Assembly (NCBI GenBank): GCA_017551625.1
Contig: JAFZLF010000024.1
Coordinates: 1-64,000 of the forward strand
Origin: Clostridiales bacterium
GTDB taxonomy: Bacteria; Bacillota; Clostridia; Saccharofermentanales; Saccharofermentanaceae
Reading direction: 5' to 3'
Length of the DNA stretch: 64,000 nucleotides
Positions 16,213-25,718 of the stretch are shown here, in pieces. The notes beneath the pieces are model-generated. The model was not told where the DNA came from. It worked only from the letters and a program-made list of their open reading frames with translations, and ran no database searches. The position numbers were made by a program, and so were the translations under genes. Within the stretch, counting starts at the first letter, position 1. Every line of letters starts with the position of its first letter.

Positions 16213-18203
16213 TCTATTATGTTGACCAGAACACGAAATCCCAGGGTTCCGGAACGATGGAACATCCATTCCTGACTATTACCGCTGCCGCGAAGGTCGC
16301 CAGGCCGGGTGACGAGATCCTCGTGATGCCGGGTGTCTACCGCGAATATGTTGACCCGATGTTTGCAGGTACCGAGGAGGCCCGTATCACATACCGCTCC
16401 GTCGAACCGCTGAAGGCTGTGATTACTGGCGCCGAGATCGTGAAGGGATGGGAGAAGTATAAGGGGAAGACATGGAGAGTCGAGATCGACAACGGGATCT
16501 TCGGCTCGTATAACCCTTACGATACGAGAGTCGGCGGCGACTGGTACTTCTGGCATCGTCATCCGCATACGGGATGTGTCTATCTGAATGATGTAGCTCT
16601 CTATGAGACTGAAGATCTGGATTCATGTCTCAAGGGCGAGAAGGATATCGCATCCTGGGAACCGGAGAACTCCATCTATAAGTGGCACTGCGAGCAGAAG
16701 GATGGAAAGACTGTGATCTACGCCAACTTCCAGGGCAAGGATCCGAATAAGGAAAAAGTGGAGATCAATGTCCGGAGAAACTGTTTCTTCCCGAGTAAGA
16801 CCGGTGTCGGTTATATCACACTTTCCGGATTTACGGTGTGCAAGGCGGCGACGACATGGGCGCCTCCGGCGGCGTTCCAGGATGGCATGATCGGGCCACA
16901 CTGGAGCCGCGGATGGATCATCGAGGACTGTGAAGTCAGCCACAGCCGCTGCTGCGGTATCTCTCTCGGCAAGTATCTCGATCCGGAGAACGATCATTAC
17001 TTTACGAAGTACCGTGTCAAGAGCCCGACGCAGATGGAGCGTGACGCTGTGTGCAGAGGGCAGTATCATGGATGGCTCAAGGAAAATGTAGGATCACATA
17101 TCGTACGTCGCTGTCATATCCACCACTGTGAGCAGACCGGCATCGTCGGCAGGATGGGCGGAGTCTTCTCCATTATCGAGGATAACCATATCCATAACAT
17201 CAACAATATGATGGAGATCGGCGGCGCCGAGATCGCGGGCATCAAGATGCATGCCGCGATCGATGTTATCATGAGAAGAAATCACATCCACCACTGCACG
17301 ATGGGTATCTGGTGCGACTGGCAGGCGCAGGGGACGATCCTCAGTCAGAATTTCCTTCATGATAACCACACGCCTGAATTTGCCAAGCGGATCCGTGGCA
17401 CGATCATGAGCCAGGATATCTTTATCGAGGTCGGTCATGGTCCGACGCTTATCGATAATAACGTCATGCTCAGTAAGGCGTCACTCCGACTGGCGACAGA
17501 GGGCGTCGCCGTGGTCAATAACCTGATCTGCGGGACTTTCCAGGCTATAGGTGAGGGCACAGATGATGTGATCGCAGGGAAGAACCAGCCGAGATACACA
17601 CCGTATCACTTCCCGCACAGGACAGAGGTCATGGGCTTTATGAGCATCCTTCATGGCGATGACCGCATATATAATAATGTCTTCGTGCAGAAGTGGCCGA
17701 TCGAGGAGTGCCCGAAGGACGAGGATCCGAGATTTTTTGACAAGCAGGAGGCCGGTACCTTCATCTTCGATGAGTACCCGACTTACGAGGAGTGGATCGC
17801 GACATTCCACCTCGGAGAGCCGATGTCCTACGAGATGAAGATCATGGAGAAGCATTTCCAGCACCTGCCGGTATGGATCAACGGCAATGTCTATATGAAC
17901 GGGGCCAAGCCGTGGGCGAAAGAGGAGAAGAATCTTGTCGTCAAGCGCTTCAAGGCACTCGCAGACGTTGCTGAGGAAAACGGGAAGTTCTTCCTGGTGA
18001 CCAATATCTTTAAGAAAATCAAGGATTTCCCGTGTGCGATCATCCATACGGATACGCTGGGCAAGGCCTTCCAGCCTGACCAGCGCTTCGAGAATACGGA
18101 CGGTTCGGATATTGTCTTCAACTACGATTACTTCGGGAAGGATCGGGGTGTCGTGAGTATCGCGGGGCCTTTTGCCGAGGCGAAAGAGAAGTACGGGATG
18201 TGA
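16209..18203 (+). CDS. Glycoside hydrolase family 120 beta-xylosidase-like right-handed beta-helix enzyme
   Basis: A 664-residue parallel beta-helix protein predicted to release xylose from xylo-oligosaccharides. It begins with the DUF1565-like YYVDQNTKSQGSGTMEHPFLTI block and continues through features I recall from the Thermoanaerobacterium enzyme XylC: YANFQGKDPN, EINVRRNCFFP, TWAPPAA, IGPHWSRGWIIEDC and EIAGIKMHAAIDV. The two acidic catalytic residues reported for that enzyme align with Asp370 (in CDWQAQG) and Glu407 (in FIEVGHGP). They are about 37 residues apart here, against 23 in XylC, because of an inserted stretch around HTPEFAKRIRG. There is no signal peptide, so it should work inside the cell on imported oligosaccharides. 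RBS GGAGG; the start overlaps the HD gene stop. Confidence 0.85.
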   Translation: MIYYVDQNTKSQGSGTMEHPFLTITAAAKVARPGDEILVMPGVYREYVDPMFAGTEEARITYRSVEPLKAVITGAEIVKGWEKYKGKTWRVEIDNGIFGSYNPYDTRVGGDWYFWHRHPHTGCVYLNDVALYETEDLDSCLKGEKDIASWEPENSIYKWHCEQKDGKTVIYANFQGKDPNKEKVEINVRRNCFFPSKTGVGYITLSGFTVCKAATTWAPPAAFQDGMIGPHWSRGWIIEDCEVSHSRCCGISLGKYLDPENDHYFTKYRVKSPTQMERDAVCRGQYHGWLKENVGSHIVRRCHIHHCEQTGIVGRMGGVFSIIEDNHIHNINNMMEIGGAEIAGIKMHAAIDVIMRRNHIHHCTMGIWCDWQAQGTILSQNFLHDNHTPEFAKRIRGTIMSQDIFIEVGHGPTLIDNNVMLSKASLRLATEGVAVVNNLICGTFQAIGEGTDDVIAGKNQPRYTPYHFPHRTEVMGFMSILHGDDRIYNNVFVQKWPIEECPKDEDPRFFDKQEAGTFIFDEYPTYEEWIATFHLGEPMSYEMKIMEKHFQHLPVWINGNVYMNGAKPWAKEEKNLVVKRFKALADVAEENGKFFLVTNIFKKIKDFPCAIIHTDTLGKAFQPDQRFENTDGSDIVFNYDYFGKDRGVVSIAGPFAEAKEKYGM

Positions 18204-18231
18204 GCGTCCTGAATTAGAAGATCAGCATGTA

Positions 18232-18272
18232 CGCACCCGGCTGCGGACGATGCGGCCGGGAGCGTTTCTTTT
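18232..18272 (+). terminator. Intrinsic terminator after the GH120 gene
   Basis: Stem CGC-A-CCCGGC (18232-18241) / GCCGGG-A-GCG (18255-18264) with one A-A mismatch and a 13-base loop, followed by TTTCTTTT. Confidence 0.8.
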
Positions 18273-18331
18273 GTCGGAAATGACGAAATTCTCCCTATAA
18301 TATAAAAATAATACTCACAAGGCGTCACGTA

Positions 18332-18340
18332 TGTTATAAT
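18332..18340 (+). promoter_or_regulatory. Extended -10 promoter of ileS
   Basis: TGT directly followed by TATAAT (18335-18340), 34 bases before the ileS start, with an AT-rich upstream segment but no clear -35. The space to the gene is too short for a T-box leader. Confidence 0.65.
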
Positions 18341-18373
18341 GACGGGAGCTTTTGGAAAAGTAGAGGTTTTACT

Positions 18374-21300
18374 ATGTATAAAAAAGTATCGCCGGATATG
18401 AAGTTTATCGATCGCGAGAAGGAAGTTCTGGCCTTCTGGAAAGAAAATGACATCCAGAAGAAGTCCATCCGCCCGGAAAAGGACGGAACTCCTAACTTTA
18501 CGCTGTATGACGGTCCGCCGACAGCAAACGGCAAGCCGCACATCGGACATATTAAGACCCGTGTCATTAAGGATGTCGTTCCGAGATATCACTCTATGAA
18601 AGGTGAGCACGTCCAGTTTAAGGCCGGCTGGGATACACACGGCCTTCCGGTTGAGCTCGAAGTAGAGAAGATGCTCGGGATCAACGGCAAGCCTCAGATC
18701 GAGGAATATGGTGTGGAGCCTTTCATCAAGAAGTGTAAGGAATCCGTCTGGAAATACAAGGAAGAGTGGGAGCAGATGTCTGACCGTGTAGGTTTCTGGG
18801 CAGACATGGAACACCCGTACGTCACATACGACAATACATATATCGAGTCCGAGTGGTGGGCTCTTAAGACTCTCTGGGATAAGGGGATGCTCTATAAGGG
18901 CCACAAGATCGTTCCGTACTGCCCGCGTTGCGGTACGGCGCTCTCGAGCCATGAGGTTGCCCAGGGCTATAAGGCCGTGAAAGAGAACTCTGTGTTCGTA
19001 CGTTTTAAGGTCGTCGGGGAAGACGATACTTACTTTGCCGCATGGACGACCACTCCATGGACACTTCCGTCAAATGTTGCGCTCTGCGTCAGCCCGACAG
19101 ACGAATATGTGAAGATCTCTGTTCCGAAGGATCTCGACGGATCTGAGAAGAAGGTCATGTACTACATGGCCGGCTGCTTGGTTCCGCAGCTTTTCGATGA
19201 GTATGAGATCATCGAGAGATATCAGGGCACAGAGCTCGTAGGCAAGAAGTACGAATCCCTGTTCCCGTATTCCGCGGATGCAGTTGCCAAGAGCAAAAAA
19301 GAAGCCTTTAAGGTATGTGCGGACAGCTACGTCACCATGAGCGACGGTACTGGTATCGTACATATTGCGCCGGCATTCGGTGAAGACGACGCAAGAGTCG
19401 GTCGTGACAATGACCTTCCGTTTGTACAGCTCGTAAAAGAAGACGGTACGCTTCCGGAGGATTGCGAAGAGTTCGCGGGTCTTTTTGTGAAGGACGCCGA
19501 TCCGCTCATCATCAAGAAACTCAACATGGAAGGCAAGCTCCTTAAGAAGATGGCCTATGAGCATGACTATCCGTTCTGCTGGAGATGCGATACTCCGCTG
19601 ATCTACTACGCAAGATCTTCCTGGTTCATCGCTATGACAAAGGTCAAGGATCAGCTCGTCAAGAGCAACCGTATGGCGAACTGGTATCCGGAGACGATCC
19701 GTGACGGCCGTATGGGTAACTTCCTCGAGAACGTTGTTGACTGGGGTATCTCCCGTGAGCGTTACTGGGGTACACCGCTTCCGGTTTGGGAGTGCGAATG
19801 CGGACACCGTGAGTGCATCGGTTCCATCGAAGAACTGAAGGCAAAGTCCACAGACTGCCCGGACGATATCGAGCTGCATAAGCCATACGTTGATAATGTA
19901 CACGTTACCTGTGAGAAGTGCGGCAAGCCGATGACACGTGTTTCCGAGGTTATCGACTGCTGGTTCGACAGCGGCGCGATGCCGTTTGCCCAGTTCCACT
20001 ATCCTTTCGAGAACAAAGAGTTCTTCGAGTCGCACTATCCGTGCCAGTTCATCTCCGAGGCACTCGACCAGACCCGTGGATGGTTCTATTCGCTACTGGC
20101 GATCAGCACACAGCTGTTCGGAAGATCTCCGTTCGAGAATGTTATCGTTATGGGTCTCGTTCAGGATAAGGACGGTATCAAGATGAGTAAGCATAAGGGC
20201 AACGTCGTTGACCCGTGGGATATCCTCAATCGACAGGGCGCTGATGCAGCCAGATGGTATTTCTACAGCGCGAACGCGCCGTGGCTGCCGTCCCGCTTCG
20301 ACCACAGTAACGTGGATAAGATCCTCGGTAAGTTCATGGGTACGCTCTGGAATACCTATGCGTTCTATATCCTCTATGCCGAGATCGATCAGTTCGATCC
20401 GACCAAGTACTCTCTCGAGTACGATAAGCTCTCCGTCATGGATAAGTGGATCCTGTCGAGACTTGCTTCTCTCGAGAAGATCGTGGATAGCAAGATGCAG
20501 GGCTACGACATCACGGGTGCGTCCCGTCTGATGGAGACATTTGTCGATGATCTGTCCAACTGGTATGTGCGTCGCGGTCGTGAGAGATACTGGGGCGGAG
20601 AGATGACACAGGATAAGATCAATGCCTTCATGACGCTCTACACTGTGCTCGAACAGTTTACACGTCTGGCGGCTCCGTTTATCCCGTTCATGACAGAGGC
20701 GATCTATCAGAACCTCGTCCGTTCTGTGGATGAAAGTGCTCCGCTGTCGATCCACATGTGTGACTATCCGGTCGCCAACGAGAATTGGATCGATGAAGAA
20801 CTCGAGCGAAATATGGACGATGTCCAAAAGATCGTTACTCTGGCACTGTCCTGCCGTCAGTCAGCCAACCTCAAGATCCGTCAGCCATTGAGCAAACTCT
20901 TCGCTGTATGTGAAGATGAACTCCCGACTGAATATCAGGACATCATCAAAGACGAACTGAACGTTCATGAAGTCGTATTCTTGCAGGACGCGTCTTCGCT
21001 CCTGGATTATAAGTTCAAGCCTCAGCTTCGTACATTGGGCAGAAAGCTTGGCGCAAAGCTCAATGCCGCTAAGGAAGTCATCGCGGCTCTCCCGGGCAAG
21101 GAGACCATGGCGGCTCTTGATAAAGACGGTAAGATCAACATCGAGGTTGACGGCGAGACTTTCGAGCTTCTGACAGAAGACCTGCTTGTTGAAAACGTTC
21201 AGCCGGAAGGCCTCTCCACGCAGGCAGACAAGGGCTTCACGGTATCCCTTGATACCAAACTCAATGATGCGCTGATCGAAGAAGGTTTCGTACGTGAGAT

Positions 21301-21526
21301 CGTATCGAAGATCCAGAACCAGAGAAAGAAGTCCGGTTTTGAGGTCACTGACAGAATCACTGTGAAGTATTCATGCAGTGAGAAACTGGCTGCTGTTTTT
21401 GCCAAGTATGGTGAAAGAATCGCATCGGATGTCCTGGCGACGAGTATTACGGAAGGCGACAGCGACGATTCCGTTGAGATGGATATCAATGGCGAGAGCG
21501 CCAAGATCTCGCTGAAGAAGAACTAA
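18374..21526 (+). CDS. ileS: Isoleucyl-tRNA synthetase
   Basis: A 1050-residue class I aminoacyl-tRNA synthetase charging tRNA-Ile. The HIGH motif is HIGHI at 56-60 within PPTANGKPHIGHI, the editing domain contains TTPWTLPSN, and the signature KMSKH is at 603-607. Cysteine pairs (CECGHREC, CEKCGKP) in the domain before the KMSKS loop may bind zinc. The long form with a C-terminal extension to about 1050 residues resembles the eukaryote-like IleS2 type found in many anaerobes (which can tolerate mupirocin), whereas the common bacterial form is about 920-940 residues. Its promoter lies directly upstream, no T-box is present, and a site-2 protease gene follows after 16 bases. Confidence 0.95.
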   Translation: MYKKVSPDMKFIDREKEVLAFWKENDIQKKSIRPEKDGTPNFTLYDGPPTANGKPHIGHIKTRVIKDVVPRYHSMKGEHVQFKAGWDTHGLPVELEVEKMLGINGKPQIEEYGVEPFIKKCKESVWKYKEEWEQMSDRVGFWADMEHPYVTYDNTYIESEWWALKTLWDKGMLYKGHKIVPYCPRCGTALSSHEVAQGYKAVKENSVFVRFKVVGEDDTYFAAWTTTPWTLPSNVALCVSPTDEYVKISVPKDLDGSEKKVMYYMAGCLVPQLFDEYEIIERYQGTELVGKKYESLFPYSADAVAKSKKEAFKVCADSYVTMSDGTGIVHIAPAFGEDDARVGRDNDLPFVQLVKEDGTLPEDCEEFAGLFVKDADPLIIKKLNMEGKLLKKMAYEHDYPFCWRCDTPLIYYARSSWFIAMTKVKDQLVKSNRMANWYPETIRDGRMGNFLENVVDWGISRERYWGTPLPVWECECGHRECIGSIEELKAKSTDCPDDIELHKPYVDNVHVTCEKCGKPMTRVSEVIDCWFDSGAMPFAQFHYPFENKEFFESHYPCQFISEALDQTRGWFYSLLAISTQLFGRSPFENVIVMGLVQDKDGIKMSKHKGNVVDPWDILNRQGADAARWYFYSANAPWLPSRFDHSNVDKILGKFMGTLWNTYAFYILYAEIDQFDPTKYSLEYDKLSVMDKWILSRLASLEKIVDSKMQGYDITGASRLMETFVDDLSNWYVRRGRERYWGGEMTQDKINAFMTLYTVLEQFTRLAAPFIPFMTEAIYQNLVRSVDESAPLSIHMCDYPVANENWIDEELERNMDDVQKIVTLALSCRQSANLKIRQPLSKLFAVCEDELPTEYQDIIKDELNVHEVVFLQDASSLLDYKFKPQLRTLGRKLGAKLNAAKEVIAALPGKETMAALDKDGKINIEVDGETFELLTEDLLVENVQPEGLSTQADKGFTVSLDTKLNDALIEEGFVREIVSKIQNQRKKSGFEVTDRITVKYSCSEKLAAVFAKYGERIASDVLATSITEGDSDDSVEMDINGESAKISLKKN

Positions 21527-21542
21527 TGATAGGGGAAAGATA

Positions 21543-22262
21543 ATGCTGTTTGAGATCATCCGATCAGGGGCATCCATTCCAGAGATCATCATCGAAGTAA
21601 CCATGCTCGTCATGGTGCTGAGCTTCACGTTCTCCATCCATGAGTTTTCGCATGCGTGGGTCGCGGAGAAGATGGGCGACGATACGCCGAGAAGACAAGG
21701 ACGTATCACTTTAAATCCTCTGGCGCACATCGATCCGCTGGGCACGGTCATGCTGTTCCTGGCCGGATTCGGCTGGGCAAAGCCGGTGCAGTATAATCCG
21801 AATAACCTCAAGCGATTCAAAAGGTGGAACTGTGAGCGCCTCATCGCGCTTGCCGGTGTTACGGCGAACTATATCACGGCGATCGTCGGATCGATCCTCA
21901 TCGTTCTCATCAGTTATGCCTTCTATAAGAATCCACCGACGAGTGCGAGAGCAGCACTAGTCCAGACTCTGGTTCTGACGTTCTTCTATTATCTGACCGA
22001 GTACGGATTCCTTTTTATGGCTTTTAACCTGATCCCGATCCCTCCGCTCGACGGATACCGTTTTCTCTCGACGTTCATCCCGTATAAGTGGAGAAACAAG
22101 TTCGAGGAATTCTCGCAATACAGCTACTACATTTTCTTCGCGCTGCTTCTCATGGGGAGATTCGGTAATATCAATATCCTCAGTAAGCTCGTGTATCTGA
22201 TCGAGACACCGTTCCGATGGCCGGTGGACAAGCTCGTGGATTATCTTTACAGTGTGCTATAA
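21543..22262 (+). CDS. Site-2 protease family (M50) membrane metalloprotease
   Basis: A 239-residue polytopic membrane protein. The first helix carries the zinc motif HEFSH (in SIHEFSHAWVAEKMGD), and the third metal ligand lies in NLIPIPPLDGYR on a later helix. RITLNPLAHIDPLGT is typical of the short SpoIVFB/YdiL-like group without a PDZ domain. Such enzymes cut membrane-bound anti-sigma factors or peptides within the bilayer; the substrate is unknown. The start has GGGGAAAG upstream and lies 16 bases after ileS; trpS follows after 27 bases, so it sits within a synthetase transcript. Confidence 0.88.
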   Translation: MLFEIIRSGASIPEIIIEVTMLVMVLSFTFSIHEFSHAWVAEKMGDDTPRRQGRITLNPLAHIDPLGTVMLFLAGFGWAKPVQYNPNNLKRFKRWNCERLIALAGVTANYITAIVGSILIVLISYAFYKNPPTSARAALVQTLVLTFFYYLTEYGFLFMAFNLIPIPPLDGYRFLSTFIPYKWRNKFEEFSQYSYYIFFALLLMGRFGNINILSKLVYLIETPFRWPVDKLVDYLYSVL

Positions 22263-22289
22263 ATTTCAAAACAAGATAAAGAGGTAAAC

Positions 22290-23294
22290 ATGGAAAACAA
22301 AATCGTACTTTCAGGAACACGCCCGACGGGCAATATCCATCTGGGCAATTATTTCGGCGCGATCGAGAACTGGGTGAGACTGCAGGACCAGTATGAGTGC
22401 TATTTCTTCATCGCTGACTGGCACGCGCTGACCACGGGCTATGCGGATACAGACGTGCTTCGCAAAAACACGCTCGGTCTTCTGGCCGATATCCTCGCCA
22501 GTGGCGTGGATCCGGAGAAAGCGACGATCTTTCTGCAGTCCGATGTCAAGCAACATGCGGAACTGTATCTGCTTCTCGGCATGAATACGCCTCTTTCGTG
22601 GCTCGAGAGATGCCCGACCTATAAGGACATGATCGCAAACATGTCTTCTGAAAAAGATATTATGACGTACGGATTCCTCGGATACCCGGTACTCATGGCG
22701 GCCGACATCCTGATGTACCGCGCCAATTATGTACCGGTCGGTGAAGATCAGTCCGCACACCTCGAGATCACGCGTGAACTGGCGCGCCGTTTCAATTACC
22801 TCTATAAGTCCGAGGTGCTTCCGGAACCGCAGCCTCTCTTTACGAAGGCGAAGGTCCTCCCGGGTACGGACGGCAGAAAGATGAGTAAAAGTTACGGCAA
22901 TACCATCGCGCTTGCAGATACGCCGGACGATGTGAAGAAGAAGGTCATGAGCATGATCACCGACCCGGCCCGTATCCGAAAGGATGACCCGGGTCATCCG
23001 GATATCTGCACGGTCTATGCTTTCCATAAGGTCTTTAACGAGGAAAAGGTACCGGAGATCACGGAACAGTGCAAGGGCGGATGCATCGGATGCGTGGCCT
23101 GTAAGCGGATGCTCCAGGAGAAGATCGCCGAATTCCATACTCCGATCTATGAAAAGAGAACGGCGCTTCTTCAGGATGAACCGAAGCTTCTCGATATTCT
23201 CCGTCAGGGAAGAGAAAAGGCCGGTAAGAAAGCGGAAGAGACGATCCGTGAGGTGCGTAAGGCGGTCATGATCGGTTTTGATGACGTTAAGTAA
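22290..23294 (+). CDS. trpS: Tryptophanyl-tRNA synthetase
   Basis: A 334-residue class I synthetase charging tRNA-Trp. HIGH-like motif TGNIHLGNY at residues 13-21, GEDQSAHLEITRELARRFN in the tryptophan-binding half, and KMSKS within GRKMSKSYGN at about 197. Length matches bacterial TrpS. A CKGGCIGCVACK cysteine cluster near residue 265 is reminiscent of the iron-sulfur cysteines described in some TrpS proteins (C-x22-C-x6-C-x2-C type); whether a cluster forms here is inference. RBS AGAGGT upstream; no T-box or tryptophan leader is seen. Confidence 0.95.
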   Translation: MENKIVLSGTRPTGNIHLGNYFGAIENWVRLQDQYECYFFIADWHALTTGYADTDVLRKNTLGLLADILASGVDPEKATIFLQSDVKQHAELYLLLGMNTPLSWLERCPTYKDMIANMSSEKDIMTYGFLGYPVLMAADILMYRANYVPVGEDQSAHLEITRELARRFNYLYKSEVLPEPQPLFTKAKVLPGTDGRKMSKSYGNTIALADTPDDVKKKVMSMITDPARIRKDDPGHPDICTVYAFHKVFNEEKVPEITEQCKGGCIGCVACKRMLQEKIAEFHTPIYEKRTALLQDEPKLLDILRQGREKAGKKAEETIREVRKAVMIGFDDVK

Positions 23295-23318
23295 GAATCA
23301 GGTATGTGAGGCAAGAAC

Positions 23319-24140
23319 GTGGTATCGGTAAAGGAAAATCCACAGGTCAAACTTCGGAAATTTGAAGGTCCGCTGGACCTTCTGTTTCATTTGATCGAAA
23401 AAAACGATATCGATATCTACGATATCCCGATCGCCGAGATCACCGATCAGTATATGGACTACCTCGAGAAGATGAGTTCCCTCGATATGGAGGTCGCCTC
23501 GGAGTTTCTCCTGATGGCGGCAACTCTTGTGCACATCAAGTCGAGGATGCTGCTGCCGGATCACCGTGGAGGTGAGACAACTGACGAAGAGGATCCTCGT
23601 GAGGAACTGGTAGTCAAGCTCCTGGAATACCGACGGTGTAAGATGCTGGCCTCGGATCTGCGGGACCGTTTCCGGGATTATTCGAAGTGTACATATCGGC
23701 TCCCGATGACGCCTGCTTCTCTGGGAATCGAGATCAGAGAAGCTCCGGCGCCTGTCGACAGCGATATGCTCAGTAAAGGCATCGAGGAAGTGTGCAATCG
23801 GAATAAGATCCGCTTTGCGGATATTGCTTCCCGTATCACCCATATTCTCAAAAGAGACAAATTCTCTATTCGTGATAAAATAAGATTTGTCTGGGATTGC
23901 ATCCGTAATAAGGGAAGGGTATTCTTCCATGAGATGTTTCCCGTACATCAGGTGGAGAAGATGGACCGTATCGTCGGATTCCTGGCGGTTCTCGAGCTTC
24001 TTCGCGGAGATCAGATCAAAGCGGAGCAGGAAAAGCCCTTCGACGTGATCCTGATCGAGCCGAAGAAAAAGGAACTCGATGAAGAGCGTTTCGGTCTGGA
24101 TCCTTCGTCCGAATCAAAGGAGCTGGCCGTATATGACTGA
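23319..24140 (+). CDS. scpA: Segregation and condensation protein A
   Basis: A 273-residue kleisin subunit that bridges SMC ATPase heads with ScpB for chromosome condensation and segregation. The N-terminal SMC-binding helix (KFEGPLDLLFHLIEKNDIDIYDIPI) is split here into its two usual halves, KFEGPLDLL and NDIDIYDIPI, and EFLLMAATLVHIKSRMLLP follows, all characteristic. A winged-helix end (VVGFLAVLELL-like, here IVGFLAVLELLRG) is present at about 220. The start is GTG with GAGG 8 bases upstream. The stop overlaps the scpB start by 8 bases (ATGACTGA), so the pair is co-translated. Confidence 0.93.
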   Translation: MVSVKENPQVKLRKFEGPLDLLFHLIEKNDIDIYDIPIAEITDQYMDYLEKMSSLDMEVASEFLLMAATLVHIKSRMLLPDHRGGETTDEEDPREELVVKLLEYRRCKMLASDLRDRFRDYSKCTYRLPMTPASLGIEIREAPAPVDSDMLSKGIEEVCNRNKIRFADIASRITHILKRDKFSIRDKIRFVWDCIRNKGRVFFHEMFPVHQVEKMDRIVGFLAVLELLRGDQIKAEQEKPFDVILIEPKKKELDEERFGLDPSSESKELAVYD

Positions 24141-24795
24141 CGGTGTGGAGCGTGATAATAAAATAACGGTTCAGGAACTTCCTGCGGCACTGGAGGCGAT
24201 CCTCTTCGCACATGGCGATCCGATCTCGGTCGATCGTCTCTGTGAGATCACGGATATGCCGGCAGAAGCGGTGGAAGAGACGCTGCTGCGTATGATGAAG
24301 GACTATGAGACGAATCCGTGGGGCGGTCTTCTGATCCGCAAAGCGGATGATGCCTATGTGATGTGCACGAAGCCATCTATGAAGCCCGTCCTCGAGAAGC
24401 TCTATGCACCGAGAACACGTCCGCCGATGTCGCAGGCGACCTATGAGACGCTGGCGGTCATCGCCTACAATCAGCCGGTTACGCGTGCGCAGATCGAATC
24501 GGTCCGAGGTGTCAGTTCGGACTCGATCGTGAGCCGCCTGATCGAAAGAGGCCTTGTGGAGGAGTGTGGTACGCTCGATGCTCCAGGAAGACCGGCGCTC
24601 TTCCGCACGACGCAGCAGTTCCTCCTCGAGTTCGGTATCTCTTCTGTGTCCGAGATGCCTGCGATGGAACTCATGATGTATAAGACGATCCGCGATCTTC
24701 AGGACTCTCTGGAAGAAGCGGCGGGAAATAAGGATAATCGACAGATCACCATCGAGAACTGGATGGAAGATCAAAAAGGAGATGAGACGACATGA
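24133..24795 (+). CDS. scpB: Segregation and condensation protein B
   Basis: A 220-residue partner of ScpA in the SMC complex. Two winged-helix domains are visible, the first with EAILFAHGDPISVDRL and the second with ETLAVIAYNQPVTRAQIE, RGVSSDSIVSRLIERGL and GRPALFRTT, all diagnostic. The start at 24133 is set by AAAGGAG 9 bases upstream and by the overlap with scpA; a longer in-frame start inside scpA lacks support. The C-terminus overlaps the MurR/RpiR regulator start (ATGA). Confidence 0.93.
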   Translation: MTDGVERDNKITVQELPAALEAILFAHGDPISVDRLCEITDMPAEAVEETLLRMMKDYETNPWGGLLIRKADDAYVMCTKPSMKPVLEKLYAPRTRPPMSQATYETLAVIAYNQPVTRAQIESVRGVSSDSIVSRLIERGLVEECGTLDAPGRPALFRTTQQFLLEFGISSVSEMPAMELMMYKTIRDLQDSLEEAAGNKDNRQITIENWMEDQKGDETT

Positions 24796-25718
24796 ATCCG
24801 GATGTGAAGAATGAACCGCTTTCCGGCGTAGTAGAGCGAATCACCGATTCGCTTGATTCGATGAGTAAGGGCCAGAAGGCCATCGCTCACTATATCCTGG
24901 ATAACTATGAGACGGCTGCGTACATGACGGCGGCTAAACTCGGTGAGGCGACAGGCGTAAGTGAATCGACCGTGGTGCGCTTCTCCATGGAGCTGGGATA
25001 TGAGGGGTATCCGCATTTCCAGAAAGTCTTACAGGAAGAATTGAAAGTAAAGCTGACTTCTGTTCAGAGACTGAATGCGGCCAGCCGCTATACCGATGAC
25101 GCATCGGTACTGAAATCGATACTTCAGGCGGATATGGACAGTCTCAAGCATACTTATGAGAACATAGATGAGGTCGCTTTTGCCAAGGCGGTCAACATGA
25201 TCCTTTCGGCTAAGAAGATCTACATCATGGGATTACGCAGTTCATCACCGTTATCCTCCTTCATGCACTTTTATATGACGCCTCTTTTCGATGAGGTCCG
25301 TCATATCCACAGTAACAGTGCGAACGAGGTCTTCGAGCAGATCCTGCCGATCGGTCCCGGCGATGTCATGATCGGCATCAGCTTCCCACGATATTCGACG
25401 CGAACGATCCAGTCGATGCAGTATGCGAGATCCAGAGGCGCTTCGGTCATCGTCATTACCGATAAGGGCGACACGCCGATGACGGAAAATGCGGATATCG
25501 CGCTCTTCGCGAGATCGGATATGGCGTCGTTCGTCGATTCCCTGACTGCGCCTCTGTCCCTGATCAACGCCCTTCTGGTCGCGCTCGGCATGCACAGGAA
25601 GAGCCACATCGAGGAGTCCTTCGAGGCGCTTGAGAAACTCTGGAAAGAATATAAGGTATATGATACAGGTAAGGACAGAACTCTTGCCGAGGAAGAGGAT
25701 CAGGAGGAGAATGCATGA
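24792..25718 (+). CDS. MurR/RpiR-family transcriptional regulator
   Basis: A 308-residue regulator. The N-terminal helix-turn-helix (about 1-80) has MTAAKLGEATGVSESTVVRFSMELGYEGYPHFQ. Residues about 125-265 form an SIS sugar-phosphate-binding domain (KKIYIMGLRSSSPLSSF, ISFPRYSTRTIQ, VIVITDKGDTPM). Members respond to phosphosugars such as N-acetylmuramate-6-phosphate or ribose-5-phosphate, but no sugar operon adjoins it. It is embedded in scpA-scpB-regulator-HutP-cmk with ATGA overlaps on both sides, so it may be expressed constitutively as part of that unit. Its target is unknown. Confidence 0.88.
   Translation: MNPDVKNEPLSGVVERITDSLDSMSKGQKAIAHYILDNYETAAYMTAAKLGEATGVSESTVVRFSMELGYEGYPHFQKVLQEELKVKLTSVQRLNAASRYTDDASVLKSILQADMDSLKHTYENIDEVAFAKAVNMILSAKKIYIMGLRSSSPLSSFMHFYMTPLFDEVRHIHSNSANEVFEQILPIGPGDVMIGISFPRYSTRTIQSMQYARSRGASVIVITDKGDTPMTENADIALFARSDMASFVDSLTAPLSLINALLVALGMHRKSHIEESFEALEKLWKEYKVYDTGKDRTLAEEEDQEENA

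Noticed and set aside
18204..18373. T-box leader for ileS
   Set aside because: The 170 bases hold a terminator of the upstream gene and a promoter 34 bases before ileS; no AGGGTGGNACCGCG-type sequence is present. The same holds for trpS.
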